DNA of 64,000 nucleotides from the NCBI GenBank assembly GCA_029203145.1, contig CP119309.1, positions 2,939,001-3,003,000 on the forward strand, in the 5' to 3' direction. This DNA comes from Candidatus Brevundimonas phytovorans (GTDB taxonomy: Bacteria; Pseudomonadota; Alphaproteobacteria; Caulobacterales; Caulobacteraceae). The position numbers and the translations under genes are program-made. This document shows, one piece after another, positions 42,495-52,158 of the stretch (the stretch's first letter is position 1; every line of letters begins with the position of its first letter). The notes under the pieces were generated by a model. That model saw only the letters and a program-made list of their open reading frames with translations, ran no database searches and had not been told where the DNA came from.

Positions 42495-43114
42495 GCGAGG
42501 CCTCCGAGATCGAGATTGCGCGCCGGGACGGGCAGGGGATCGTGCACCGCCGCCAGGATCATGCCCCCGGACGCCAGATGCGCCGCCATGAGCTCGGCGG
42601 CCACCATGCGCCAACGCTCGTCCAGCGGGGCCAGGGGTTCGTCCAGCAGCCACAGGGCGCGCGGGGCGGCGATCAGCCGGGCTAGCGACAGGCGGCGCTT
42701 CTGGCCCGCCGACAACTTTCGCGTCTCCAGATCCAGCAGGGGCGTCAGCGAGAGGCGAGCGACCGCCGCCTCGCGCGCCGCAATATTTCCGCCCAGCCAG
42801 GCCGTCTGGAAGTCGAACTCCTGACGCGCCGTCCGTGTCGGCTTCAGGCCTTCGAGGTGGCCGAGCAGGTGGACGCCGTCGCGGCGCGCGGCCTCGGAAT
42901 CCAGCGCCTCTGCGTCCGCGCCGCAGAATGTGATCGCCCCCGCATCAGGCCGAATAAAGCCCGCCACGGCCCGCAGCAGGCTGGTCTTGCCCGCGCCGTT
43001 GGCCCCGGTCAGGGCCACGGCCTCGCCCGCCGAAAGGCGCAATGACAGGCCCTGGAACAGGACGCGCTCGCCGCGCGACAGGCTCAGAGACTGGATGTCG
43101 ACCGTCTTCAGCAT
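42491..43114 (-). CDS. ccmA: Cytochrome c maturation ATP-binding subunit CcmA
   Basis: The 207-residue ABC ATPase of the CcmAB complex, which with CcmCDE loads haem onto CcmE. Walker A is LTGANGAGKTSLLRAVAG, the signature is KLSAGQKRRLSLARLI and Walker B is ALWLLDEPLAPLDE. ATG 43114 (MLKTVDIQSLSL) is chosen from family length; upstream codons are unconserved. It is divergent from acnA with a 198-base intergenic region, and translationally coupled to ccmB. Confidence 0.94.
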   Translation of the reverse strand: MLKTVDIQSLSLSRGERVLFQGLSLRLSAGEAVALTGANGAGKTSLLRAVAGFIRPDAGAITFCGADAEALDSEAARRDGVHLLGHLEGLKPTRTARQEFDFQTAWLGGNIAAREAAVARLSLTPLLDLETRKLSAGQKRRLSLARLIAAPRALWLLDEPLAPLDERWRMVAAELMAAHLASGGMILAAVHDPLPVPARNLDLGGLA

Positions 43115-43312
43115 GGCCCCGCCGATTTGCGAACCTCTCTCAATGTCCACGACCGCGTTGTGGATACATGGACGGCTCCCGCGCACAGGACTATACGCGC
43201 AAGCGCCGCAGCAGGCTTTCGCCGCGCGCGCCTGGGACCTGTGCGCCCCGGCGTCCAGCGCGCGAAGGCGCAACCGAATTGTCGGGCGGCGTTAGTCAGA
43301 GGACTTATCTCC

Positions 43313-46018
<2,706 letters not shown>

Positions 46019-46041
46019 GTCTCAGGCAAGAGTCTGAATGG

Positions 46042-46073
46042 AAAGGCCGGCGGAGCGATCCGCCGGCCTTTTT
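46042..46073 (+). terminator. Rho-independent terminator of acnA
   Basis: AAAGGCCGGCGGA (46042-46054), loop GCGA, and TCCGCCGGCCTTT (46059-46071) form a perfect 13-bp stem running into TTTTTG. Confidence 0.9.
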
Positions 46074-46124
46074 GTTTGGGAGAGGGTGCGCTGTGTCCGC
46101 CTCGCCTTGTGATAGAATGGCGAT

Positions 46125-46556
46125 ATGCGAGTTACATATCTGCATTTGCTACCCGGCTCCGAGCCGCCGTCGATAGATGCGCTGAGGCCATTCAAAGCCG
46201 TTCTTGTGCTCGATCAAGCCGTGCCTGCCGAGTGGCAGGGCCGCGTGAGCGAATGGCTCGTCAGTTCAGGATGCCTCTACATGATGGCGTGGGGGGTAGG
46301 CTGTAGTTCATGGGATGACAGTGTCGATTGGGCGAACCTATCGGCGGCGAGCTTTGATGAAATCCATGACGACAAGTTCGTCATGACCACATGGCATGAG
46401 CATGAGTCGCTGTCGGAGACCTTGTGGTTTGCCGCTCACACCGCCTTTCATCCAACAGTGCCGCTAGACGACCTCATCATCATCGACATCGGCCCTGACG
46501 AACGGGAGACGCAGGTGTTGGCCGCATATTCCGCAGCGCAGGCTTTGGTTGATTGA
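46125..46556 (+). CDS. Uncharacterised protein, possibly acquired
   Basis: A 143-residue soluble protein without signal or membrane helix. A central aromatic and cysteine-rich stretch (SGCLYMMAWGVGCSSWDD followed by SVDWANL) and TWHEHESLSETLWFAAH stand out. It resembles a family of small uncharacterised proteins (I believe DUF7684, which I could not verify). No function is proposed. Base composition is visibly less GC-rich than in the neighbours, with codons such as TTG, GAT and ATT in use, which suggests later acquisition. It lies alone between the acnA terminator and a long inverted repeat. Confidence 0.7.
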   Translation: MRVTYLHLLPGSEPPSIDALRPFKAVLVLDQAVPAEWQGRVSEWLVSSGCLYMMAWGVGCSSWDDSVDWANLSAASFDEIHDDKFVMTTWHEHESLSETLWFAAHTAFHPTVPLDDLIIIDIGPDERETQVLAAYSAAQALVD

Positions 46557-46571
46557 GTGCCCGCCGGTAGC

Positions 46572-46677
46572 CGTCATCCTCGGACTTGACCCGAGGATCG
46601 GATTGTCTGTCAGCGCGATTCCGGAAAGGTCGAGCGCGCCGCTACGCTCGATCCTCGGGTCAAGCCCGAGGATGACG
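46572..46677. repeat. Long inverted repeat with 29-base arms
   Basis: Arms 46572-46600 and 46649-46677 start CGTCATCCTCGG and end CCGAGGATGACG. They pair at 28 of 29 positions, with an interior of 48 bases. It fills the convergent gap between the uncharacterised gene and oxyR. Confidence 0.82.
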
Positions 46678-46742
46678 ACGAGAGAGGGGGTAGACGTGGG
46701 GAAGGCCTGGCGGCCAAATGGCCGCGGCGCCTCGCCCCCGCG

Positions 46743-47630
46743 TCAGTCGAGTTTGAGCGCCTCGGCCAGCAGCCGGGCCTCCGCCGCGCGGCTGGAGCCG
46801 GCGCGCCAGGCGACGACGATCTCTCGGCGGGGGGCGTCGGCGGAGATGGGGCGAACGACGACGCCGGGGTTGTCGGCCAGCCCTGCGGTCACGGCCATCT
46901 GCGGCAGGAAGCTGACGCCCAGGCCGGCGGAGACCATCTGGACCAGGGTATGCAGGGAGGTCGCGGCGAAGACGTCCTCGCCGCGCGGGGCCTCGATGTT
47001 GACGGCGGCCAGGGCCTGATCACGCAGGCAGTGGCCGTCCTCCAGCAGGATCAGGTCGTCGGACTTCAGCATCCCCTCGGGGATGGGGCCCAGACCCGCC
47101 AGGGGGTGGCCGACCGGGGCGGCGGCCAGAATCTCGTCGTCGCCGATGCGGGCGTGGTCGATGCCCGGCGCCTCATAGGGCAGGGCGATGACGGCGGCGT
47201 CCAGTTGCCCCGCCTTCAGCCCGGCGATCAGGCGCGGGGTCAGGTCCTCGCGGATGAAGAGGCGCAGGGCCGGGTATTGCTCGCGCAGGCCGGGCAGGGC
47301 GCGGGGCAGCAGGAAGGGGGCGACGGTGGGGATGATGCCCAGACGGAACCGGCCCGACAGGGGCTTGCCCGCGTTTTTCGCCGCCTCGACGAGGTCCTCG
47401 GTGCGGGCCAGCACGTCCTCGGCGCGCTTGACCGCCTCGGCGCCGACGGCGGTCAGTTGCACCGCGCCGCGCGTGCGCTCGACCACGGGCGCGCCCAGGA
47501 TCTTCTCCAGCTCCTGCACCCCCGCCGACAGGGCCGGCTGGCTGACGTGGGCGGCCTCGGCGGCGCGGCTGAACGAGGCGTGTTCGGCCAGAAGCTTGAG
47601 ATAGTGGAGCTGTCGCAGGGTGGGGAGCAT
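46743..47630 (-). CDS. oxyR: OxyR-type LysR regulator with a single cysteine
   Basis: A 295-residue LysR-family regulator. The HTH is at residues 1-60 (MLPTLRQLHYLKLLAEHASFSRAAEAAHVSQPALSAGVQ split over it). The OxyR signature LLEDGHCLRDQAL is at residues 195-207, followed by AATSLHTLVQMVSAGLGVSFLPQMAV. Cys201 corresponds to the sensing Cys199 of E. coli. The resolving Cys208 falls on Val210, and Cys201 is the only cysteine in the protein, so it cannot form the intramolecular disulfide. The ATG at 47630 is the family start. It lies downstream of katG, which it probably controls with ahpC. Confidence 0.9.
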   Translation of the reverse strand: MLPTLRQLHYLKLLAEHASFSRAAEAAHVSQPALSAGVQELEKILGAPVVERTRGAVQLTAVGAEAVKRAEDVLARTEDLVEAAKNAGKPLSGRFRLGIIPTVAPFLLPRALPGLREQYPALRLFIREDLTPRLIAGLKAGQLDAAVIALPYEAPGIDHARIGDDEILAAAPVGHPLAGLGPIPEGMLKSDDLILLEDGHCLRDQALAAVNIEAPRGEDVFAATSLHTLVQMVSAGLGVSFLPQMAVTAGLADNPGVVVRPISADAPRREIVVAWRAGSSRAAEARLLAEALKLD

Positions 47631-47692
47631 CCGCCCCACATAGGCGCGCCCTATCGTGTTTTCAAAGACAATCGAAACCATTGATGAAGAAA

Positions 47693-47722
47693 GGCGCCGC
47701 GAGCCGGCTGGCCCGCGGCGCC
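47693..47722 (-). terminator. Hairpin after katG
   Basis: GGCGCCGCG (47693-47701) pairs with CGCGGCGCC (47714-47722). On the minus strand the stem is followed by TTTCTTC. It lies between katG and oxyR and would limit read-through. Confidence 0.6.
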
Positions 47723-47732
47723 TCCTCTACGC

Positions 47733-49946
47733 CTAGTGCAGATCGAAGCGGTCGGCGTTCATCACCTTGGTCCAGGCCGCGACGAAGTCCCGGACGAACT
47801 TCTCGCCCGCGTCAGCCGAGGCATAGACCTCGGACAGGGCGCGCAGCTGGGCGTTGGAGCCGAAGACCAGGTCGGTGCGGGTGGCGGTCCACAGCTGTTC
47901 GCCGGTCAGACGATCCGAGCCGACGAAGGTCTCGTCACCCTCGCCATCGACCTGTTTCCAGCCGGTCCTCATGTCCAGCAGGTTGACGAAGAAGTCGTTG
48001 GTCAGCTGACCCGGCCGGTCGGTGAAGACCCCGTGCTTCGACCCGCCGTGGTTGGCGCCGAGAACGCGCAAGCCGCCGACCAGCACCGCCATCTGGGGCG
48101 CCGTCAGCCCCAGGAGTTGCGCCCGGTCGATCAGCAGTTCCTCGGTCGGCACGTTGAAGCGGACCTGCAAATAGTTGCGGAAGCCGTCGGCGCGAGGCTC
48201 CAGCACCGCAAAGCCGTCCACGTCGGTCTGCTCCTGGGAGGCGTCGGTGCGGCCCGGCGTGAAGGGAACCGCCACGTCATGACCCGCCGCCCGGATCGCC
48301 TGCTCGACCCCGACGACGCCGCCGAGGACGATCAGGTCGGCCATGGAGACGTTCAGGCTCAGGCCGCCCTTGATGTCCTCATAGACCTTGAGCACGCGGG
48401 CCAGCTTCGCCGGTTCGTTGACGTCCCAGTCCTTTTGCGGGGCCAGGCGCAGACGCCCGCCATTGGCGCCCCCGCGATAGTCCGAGCCGCGGAAGGTCAC
48501 GGCCGCAGCCCAGGCCGTCGACACCAGATCGGCGACCGACAGGTCGGACGCCGCGATGATGTCCTTCAGCACCTTGATGTCGGCGTCGGAAAGCGCCGGG
48601 CCCGTGTGAGCCGGGATCGGGTCCTGCCAGATCAGGTCCTCGGCCGGAACGTCCGGGCCGAGATAGCGGGCCTTGGGCCCCATGTCGCGGTGGCACAGCT
48701 TGAACCAGGCGCGGGCGAAAGCGTCGCCGAAATAGGCCGGGTCGGCGCGGAACCGCTCCATGATCGGGCGATAGACCGGGTCGACCTTGAAGGCCATGTC
48801 GGCGGTCGTCATCATCGTCGGCACGCGCTTGCCGGGCGTATGGGCCGCCGGCGCCAGGGTCTCGGGCGGATTGCCCACCGGCTGCCACTGCTTGGCGCCC
48901 GCCGGGCTGCGGACCAGCTCGTAGTCATGGTCCAGCAGCATGTCGAAATAGGTCATGTCCCAGGTGATCGGCGTGGGGGTCCAGGCGCCCTCGATGCCCG
49001 AGGTGATGGTGTCGTCGCCGATGCCGCTGGCGTGACCCGAGATCCAGCCCAGGCCCTGCTGGGCGATGTCGGCGCCCTCGGGGCTGATCCCGACCTTGGA
49101 GGCGTCGCCGGCGCCGTGGGCCTTGCCGAAGGTGTGGCCGCCGGCGGTCAGGGCGGCCGTCTCCTCGTCGTTCATGCCCATGCGGGCGAAGGTCTCGCGA
49201 ATGTCGCGGGCCGAGGCCAGGGCTTCGGGCACGCCGCCGGGGCCTTCCGGATTGACGTAGATGAGCCCCATCTGGATGGCGGCCAGGGGATCTTCCAGGG
49301 CCATGCCCTTGTCGGGCTGGATACGGGTCTGGTTGTTCTCGTCGCCGACCCAGTTTTCTTCCGTGCCCCAGTAGACGTCCTTTTCCGGTTCCCAGACGTC
49401 GGCGCGGCCGCCGCCGAAGCCGAAGACCGGCCCGCCCATGCTCTCGATGGCGACATTGCCGGCCAGGATCATCAGGTCGGCCCAGCTGAGCTTCGAGCCA
49501 TATTTCTGCTTGATCGGCCACAGCAGGCGGCGCGCCTTGTCCAGGTTGCCGTTGTCCGGCCAGGAGTTGAGCGGGGCGAAGCGCTGCTGGCCCGCGCCGG
49601 CGCCGCCGCGCCCGTCCCCGGTGCGATAGGTGCCGGCCGAGTGCCAGGCCATGCGGATGAAGAAGGGGCCGTAGTGGCCGTAGTCCGCCGGCCACCAGGG
49701 CTGGCTGTCGGTCATCAGGGCGGTCAGGTCGCGCTTCACCGCCGCCAGGTCCAGCGACTTGAAGGCGGCGGCGTAGTCGAAGTCGTCGCCCATCGGGTCG
49801 CCGGACTTGCCCTGCTGATGCAGGATGTCCATCGCGATCTGATTAGGCCACCAGTCGCGGTTGGTGCGCCCCAGAAGCGAGCGCAACGCGGCTGGCTCCT
49901 TCTTGGGATCGTGGAGAGGGGTGGGGCCGCCTGCTTGTCCGTCCAT
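47733..49946 (-). CDS. katG: Catalase-peroxidase KatG
   Basis: A 737-residue bifunctional haem peroxidase. The distal haem site is FFIRMAWHSAGTYRTGDGRGG (Arg, Trp, His). The tyrosine of LIYVNPEGP and the methionine of GMNDEETAAL complete the Trp-Tyr-Met adduct. GGHTFGKAHGAGD holds the proximal histidine. The C-terminal half is the degenerate second copy. ATG 49946 follows GGAGGAAAG, a near-perfect ribosome-binding site; the frame extends 49 codons upstream through the promoter. It is divergent from ahpC and upstream of oxyR. Confidence 0.97.
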   Translation of the reverse strand: MDGQAGGPTPLHDPKKEPAALRSLLGRTNRDWWPNQIAMDILHQQGKSGDPMGDDFDYAAAFKSLDLAAVKRDLTALMTDSQPWWPADYGHYGPFFIRMAWHSAGTYRTGDGRGGAGAGQQRFAPLNSWPDNGNLDKARRLLWPIKQKYGSKLSWADLMILAGNVAIESMGGPVFGFGGGRADVWEPEKDVYWGTEENWVGDENNQTRIQPDKGMALEDPLAAIQMGLIYVNPEGPGGVPEALASARDIRETFARMGMNDEETAALTAGGHTFGKAHGAGDASKVGISPEGADIAQQGLGWISGHASGIGDDTITSGIEGAWTPTPITWDMTYFDMLLDHDYELVRSPAGAKQWQPVGNPPETLAPAAHTPGKRVPTMMTTADMAFKVDPVYRPIMERFRADPAYFGDAFARAWFKLCHRDMGPKARYLGPDVPAEDLIWQDPIPAHTGPALSDADIKVLKDIIAASDLSVADLVSTAWAAAVTFRGSDYRGGANGGRLRLAPQKDWDVNEPAKLARVLKVYEDIKGGLSLNVSMADLIVLGGVVGVEQAIRAAGHDVAVPFTPGRTDASQEQTDVDGFAVLEPRADGFRNYLQVRFNVPTEELLIDRAQLLGLTAPQMAVLVGGLRVLGANHGGSKHGVFTDRPGQLTNDFFVNLLDMRTGWKQVDGEGDETFVGSDRLTGEQLWTATRTDLVFGSNAQLRALSEVYASADAGEKFVRDFVAAWTKVMNADRFDLH

Positions 49947-50219
49947 GACTTTCCTCCTGCCTGGTCGATTATGCAGCGAGCCTACGCCCGGTTCGTCGTT
50001 GAAGGAAAATCGATAAACTTTGAGTTGGCCAGCAGGAAAACTTATGGGCGCGACAGGCTGTCGCGCTGGGCGAGCCATCGTGGCCATAATCAAAATCTAT
50101 TCGCGATTGTGAAATCATCGATTTGACTTCCCGCTCCCTACCCCCCATCTGAGCTCCAACGGCGATGCGCCTCCCTTGCGTCGCCGCAACTCTTACATTG
50201 TCAGAATGGAGCTCCACAT
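49947..50219. promoter_or_regulatory. Divergent katG/ahpC control region with mirrored ATCGATTT sites
   Basis: AAATCGAT at 50007-50014 and ATCGATTT at 50117-50124 are exact reverse complements, so each gene has ATCGATTT on its own coding strand, 61 and 96 bases before the start codon. The ahpC-side site overlaps a possible -35 (TTGACT at 50123). The katG side shows CATAAT as a possible -10. The region is AT-rich compared with its surroundings. OxyR is the obvious candidate regulator by context. Confidence 0.5.
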
Positions 50220-50774
50220 ATGCTGGGCGTCGGTCAAAAACTGCCTGAATTCAAGATCACTGGCGTGAAGCCGGGCTTCAACGACCATGAAGAAAACGGC
50301 GTCTCGGCGTTCGAAACGCTGACGCAGGACAGCTTTGACGGCAAGTGGAAGGTCATCTTCTTCTACCCGAAGGACTTCACCTTCGTCTGCCCGACCGAAA
50401 TCGCCGCCTTCGCCAAGCTGGGCAAGGATTTCGAAGACCGCGACACCGTCGTCCTCGGCGGCTCGACGGATAACGAATTCGTCAAGCTGGCCTGGCGCCG
50501 CGACCACGCCGACCTGAACAAGCTGCCGATCTGGCAGTTCGCGGACACCGGCGGCAAGCTGGCCCGTGACCTGGGCATCCTGGACGAAGAGAACGGCGTC
50601 GCCCTGCGCGCCACCTTCGTCGTCGATCCGCACAACGTCGTGCAACACGTCTACGTCACCAACCTGAACGTCGGCCGTTCGCCGGAAGACACGCTGCGCG
50701 TCGTCGACGCCCTGCAAACCGACGAACTGTGCGCCTGCAACCGCCCGGTCGGCGGCGAGACCCTGGCCGCTTAA
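50220..50774 (+). CDS. ahpC: Alkyl hydroperoxide reductase subunit C (2-Cys peroxiredoxin)
   Basis: A 184-residue peroxiredoxin. The peroxidatic cysteine is Cys57 in DFTFVCPTEI. The resolving cysteine is in ELCACNRPVGG; two are present there, Cys171 and Cys173, as in actinobacterial AhpC that works with AhpD. The length and the ahpD gene 201 bases downstream support the AhpC/AhpD system over the AhpF type. The start ATG lies right after GGAGCTCCACAT. It is divergent from katG. Confidence 0.95.
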   Translation: MLGVGQKLPEFKITGVKPGFNDHEENGVSAFETLTQDSFDGKWKVIFFYPKDFTFVCPTEIAAFAKLGKDFEDRDTVVLGGSTDNEFVKLAWRRDHADLNKLPIWQFADTGGKLARDLGILDEENGVALRATFVVDPHNVVQHVYVTNLNVGRSPEDTLRVVDALQTDELCACNRPVGGETLAA

Positions 50775-50833
50775 GTACTGGCCAAGGTACGGCCCGGACC
50801 GCGTGAGTAGGGTTCGGGCCGCCCCTCTTGAAG

Positions 50834-50870
50834 AGGCGGCGGCGGGCGACTGTCGCCGCCTTTTTTCTTT
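50834..50870 (+). terminator. Terminator between ahpC and ahpD
   Basis: GGCGGGCG/CGCCGCC (one bulge) with loop ACTGT is followed by TTTTTTCTTT. ahpD transcription therefore depends on read-through or a promoter of its own. Confidence 0.7.
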
Positions 50871-50875
50871 CTAGG

Positions 50876-50905
50876 GCGCTATCGTCCCTTGGACTGCTTG
50901 AGCGC
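50876..50905 (-). repeat. CAAG-bulge hairpin element, copy 6
   Basis: The plus strand reads GCGCTATCG...GACTGCTTGAGCGC. The outer stem is GCGCT/AGCGC; the inner stem is weak here. A second partial GCGC...GGCTTGAACGCC follows to about 50930. It lies between the ahpC terminator and ahpD. Confidence 0.5.
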
Positions 50906-50975
50906 GCTTCGTGCGCGCGGCTTGAACGCCCTTGGCGCCATTGGCCGACAGTCGGCCCTTATCGGAGAACTTCCC

Positions 50976-51509
50976 ATGTCCATCGACGCCCTGCGCGAGC
51001 TTATCCCGGCCTATGGCAAGGACATCTCGCTGAACCTGTCTTCGCTGGCCAACGAGACGGTGCTGAACGACCAGCAGAAGTGGGGCTGCTTCCTGGCCTC
51101 GGCTCACGCCATCGGCGTCGCCCCCGTCGTCAAGCTGATCGAGGCCCAGGCCGCGACCATCCTTTCGCCCGAGGCCCTGAACGCCGCCAAGGCCGCCGCC
51201 GCCATCATGGGCATGAACAACATCTACTACCGCTCGCTGCACCTGATGAAGAACAACGAGTACACGACCCTGCCGGCCAAGCTGCGCATGAACGTGATCG
51301 CCAATCCGGGCGTCGAGAAGCTGGACTTCGAGCTGTGGTCCACCGCAGTCTCGGCCATCAACGGCTGCGGCGCCTGCCTGGACGCCCACGAAGGCGAACT
51401 GCGTAAGCACGGCGTGCCCAACCTCCAGGTCCAGGCCGCACTGCGCATCGGGGCCGTGGTCCACGCCGCCAGCCGGATCGTCGCCTCGGAAGCCGCACTG
51501 GCCGGTTGA
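50976..51509 (+). CDS. ahpD: Alkylhydroperoxidase AhpD
   Basis: A 177-residue alpha-helical protein that reduces AhpC and has weak peroxidase activity itself. The active site is AINGCGACLDAHEG with Cys131, Cys134 and His138; Glu119 in FELWSTA completes the relay. It starts MSIDALRELIPAYG with GGAGAA in front of ATG 50976. The longer frame upstream runs through the hairpin element and is rejected. It is followed by a strong bidirectional terminator. Confidence 0.95.
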   Translation: MSIDALRELIPAYGKDISLNLSSLANETVLNDQQKWGCFLASAHAIGVAPVVKLIEAQAATILSPEALNAAKAAAAIMGMNNIYYRSLHLMKNNEYTTLPAKLRMNVIANPGVEKLDFELWSTAVSAINGCGACLDAHEGELRKHGVPNLQVQAALRIGAVVHAASRIVASEAALAG

Positions 51510-51530
51510 TCCGACAGGTCGACAGACAGC

Positions 51531-51560
51531 AAAAAGGCGCGGAGCGATCCGCGCCTTTTT
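51531..51560. terminator. Bidirectional terminator between ahpD and the XRE gene
   Basis: AAAAAGGCGCGGA (51531-51543), loop GCGA, and TCCGCGCCTTTTT (51548-51560) form a 13-bp perfect stem with A- and T-tracts on the two sides. Confidence 0.9.
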
Positions 51561-51580
51561 CAATTCCATCCGGATCGGCG

Positions 51581-51997
51581 TCAGTCCTTGTCGGCGTTCT
51601 CGTGGCCGGTCATTTCACGCATCATGTCCAGCACCAGCTTCTGCTGGCGGACCGACAACTGCGGGGCCAGACGGCCGATCTCGATGCTCTGACGGGTGGC
51701 GGGAAAGTCGTGGACGAAGGGTTCTGCCTCATCCTCGGCCATGCCTGGGACCGCCGTCGTCAGGCCCTCGAAGAAGTAGCCGATGTCGACCTTGAAGAAG
51801 CGAGCGATGTCCCACAGCTTGGAGGCGGAGACACGGTTGGCGCCCTTCTCGTATTTTTGAATTTGCTGAAAGGTCAGGCCCAGCGCCCGGCCCAGGTCGC
51901 TCTGATTATAGCCCAGGGCGATCCGCTTTTCGCAGACGCGCCGACCGACATGACGATCCACCGGATGCGGACCATCCTCTGCCGAGCCTCTGACCAT
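51581..51997 (-). CDS. XRE-family regulator (PraR/PhrR-like)
   Basis: A 138-residue DNA-binding protein. The HTH is VGRRVCEKRIALGYNQSDLGRALGLTFQQIQKYEKGANRVSASKLWDIARFF (residues about 17-68). FQQIQKYEKGANRVSASKL is the mark of a large alphaproteobacterial group that includes rhizobial PraR/PhrR. The C-terminal part (SVRQQKLVLDMMREMT) is helical. ATG 51997 gives MVRGSAEDGPHPVD; an upstream start adds 12 residues. In related genomes such a gene lies after lnt and before metK; metK is not here. A paralogue lies at 58437. Confidence 0.88.
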   Translation of the reverse strand: MVRGSAEDGPHPVDRHVGRRVCEKRIALGYNQSDLGRALGLTFQQIQKYEKGANRVSASKLWDIARFFKVDIGYFFEGLTTAVPGMAEDEAEPFVHDFPATRQSIEIGRLAPQLSVRQQKLVLDMMREMTGHENADKD

Positions 51998-52158
51998 CGT
52001 GCGTTCTCGCCTAAAAACTACGTCCGAACCCAATTACTCAACTGTCCCGAAATGCGACGGATCGCCGGCGGTGTCACGACAATTCGCGCGACGCGCGTGC
52101 CGTCGATTCTCTGCCCCCGCTCAGCGGCCTTGCCCCAGCTTCAATGCTCGGGTCCGGG

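Noticed and set aside
46572..46677. Insertion-sequence remnant with terminal inverted repeats
   Set aside because: The interior is only 48 bases with no transposase trace, and similar repeats recur in other gaps without target duplications that I can see.
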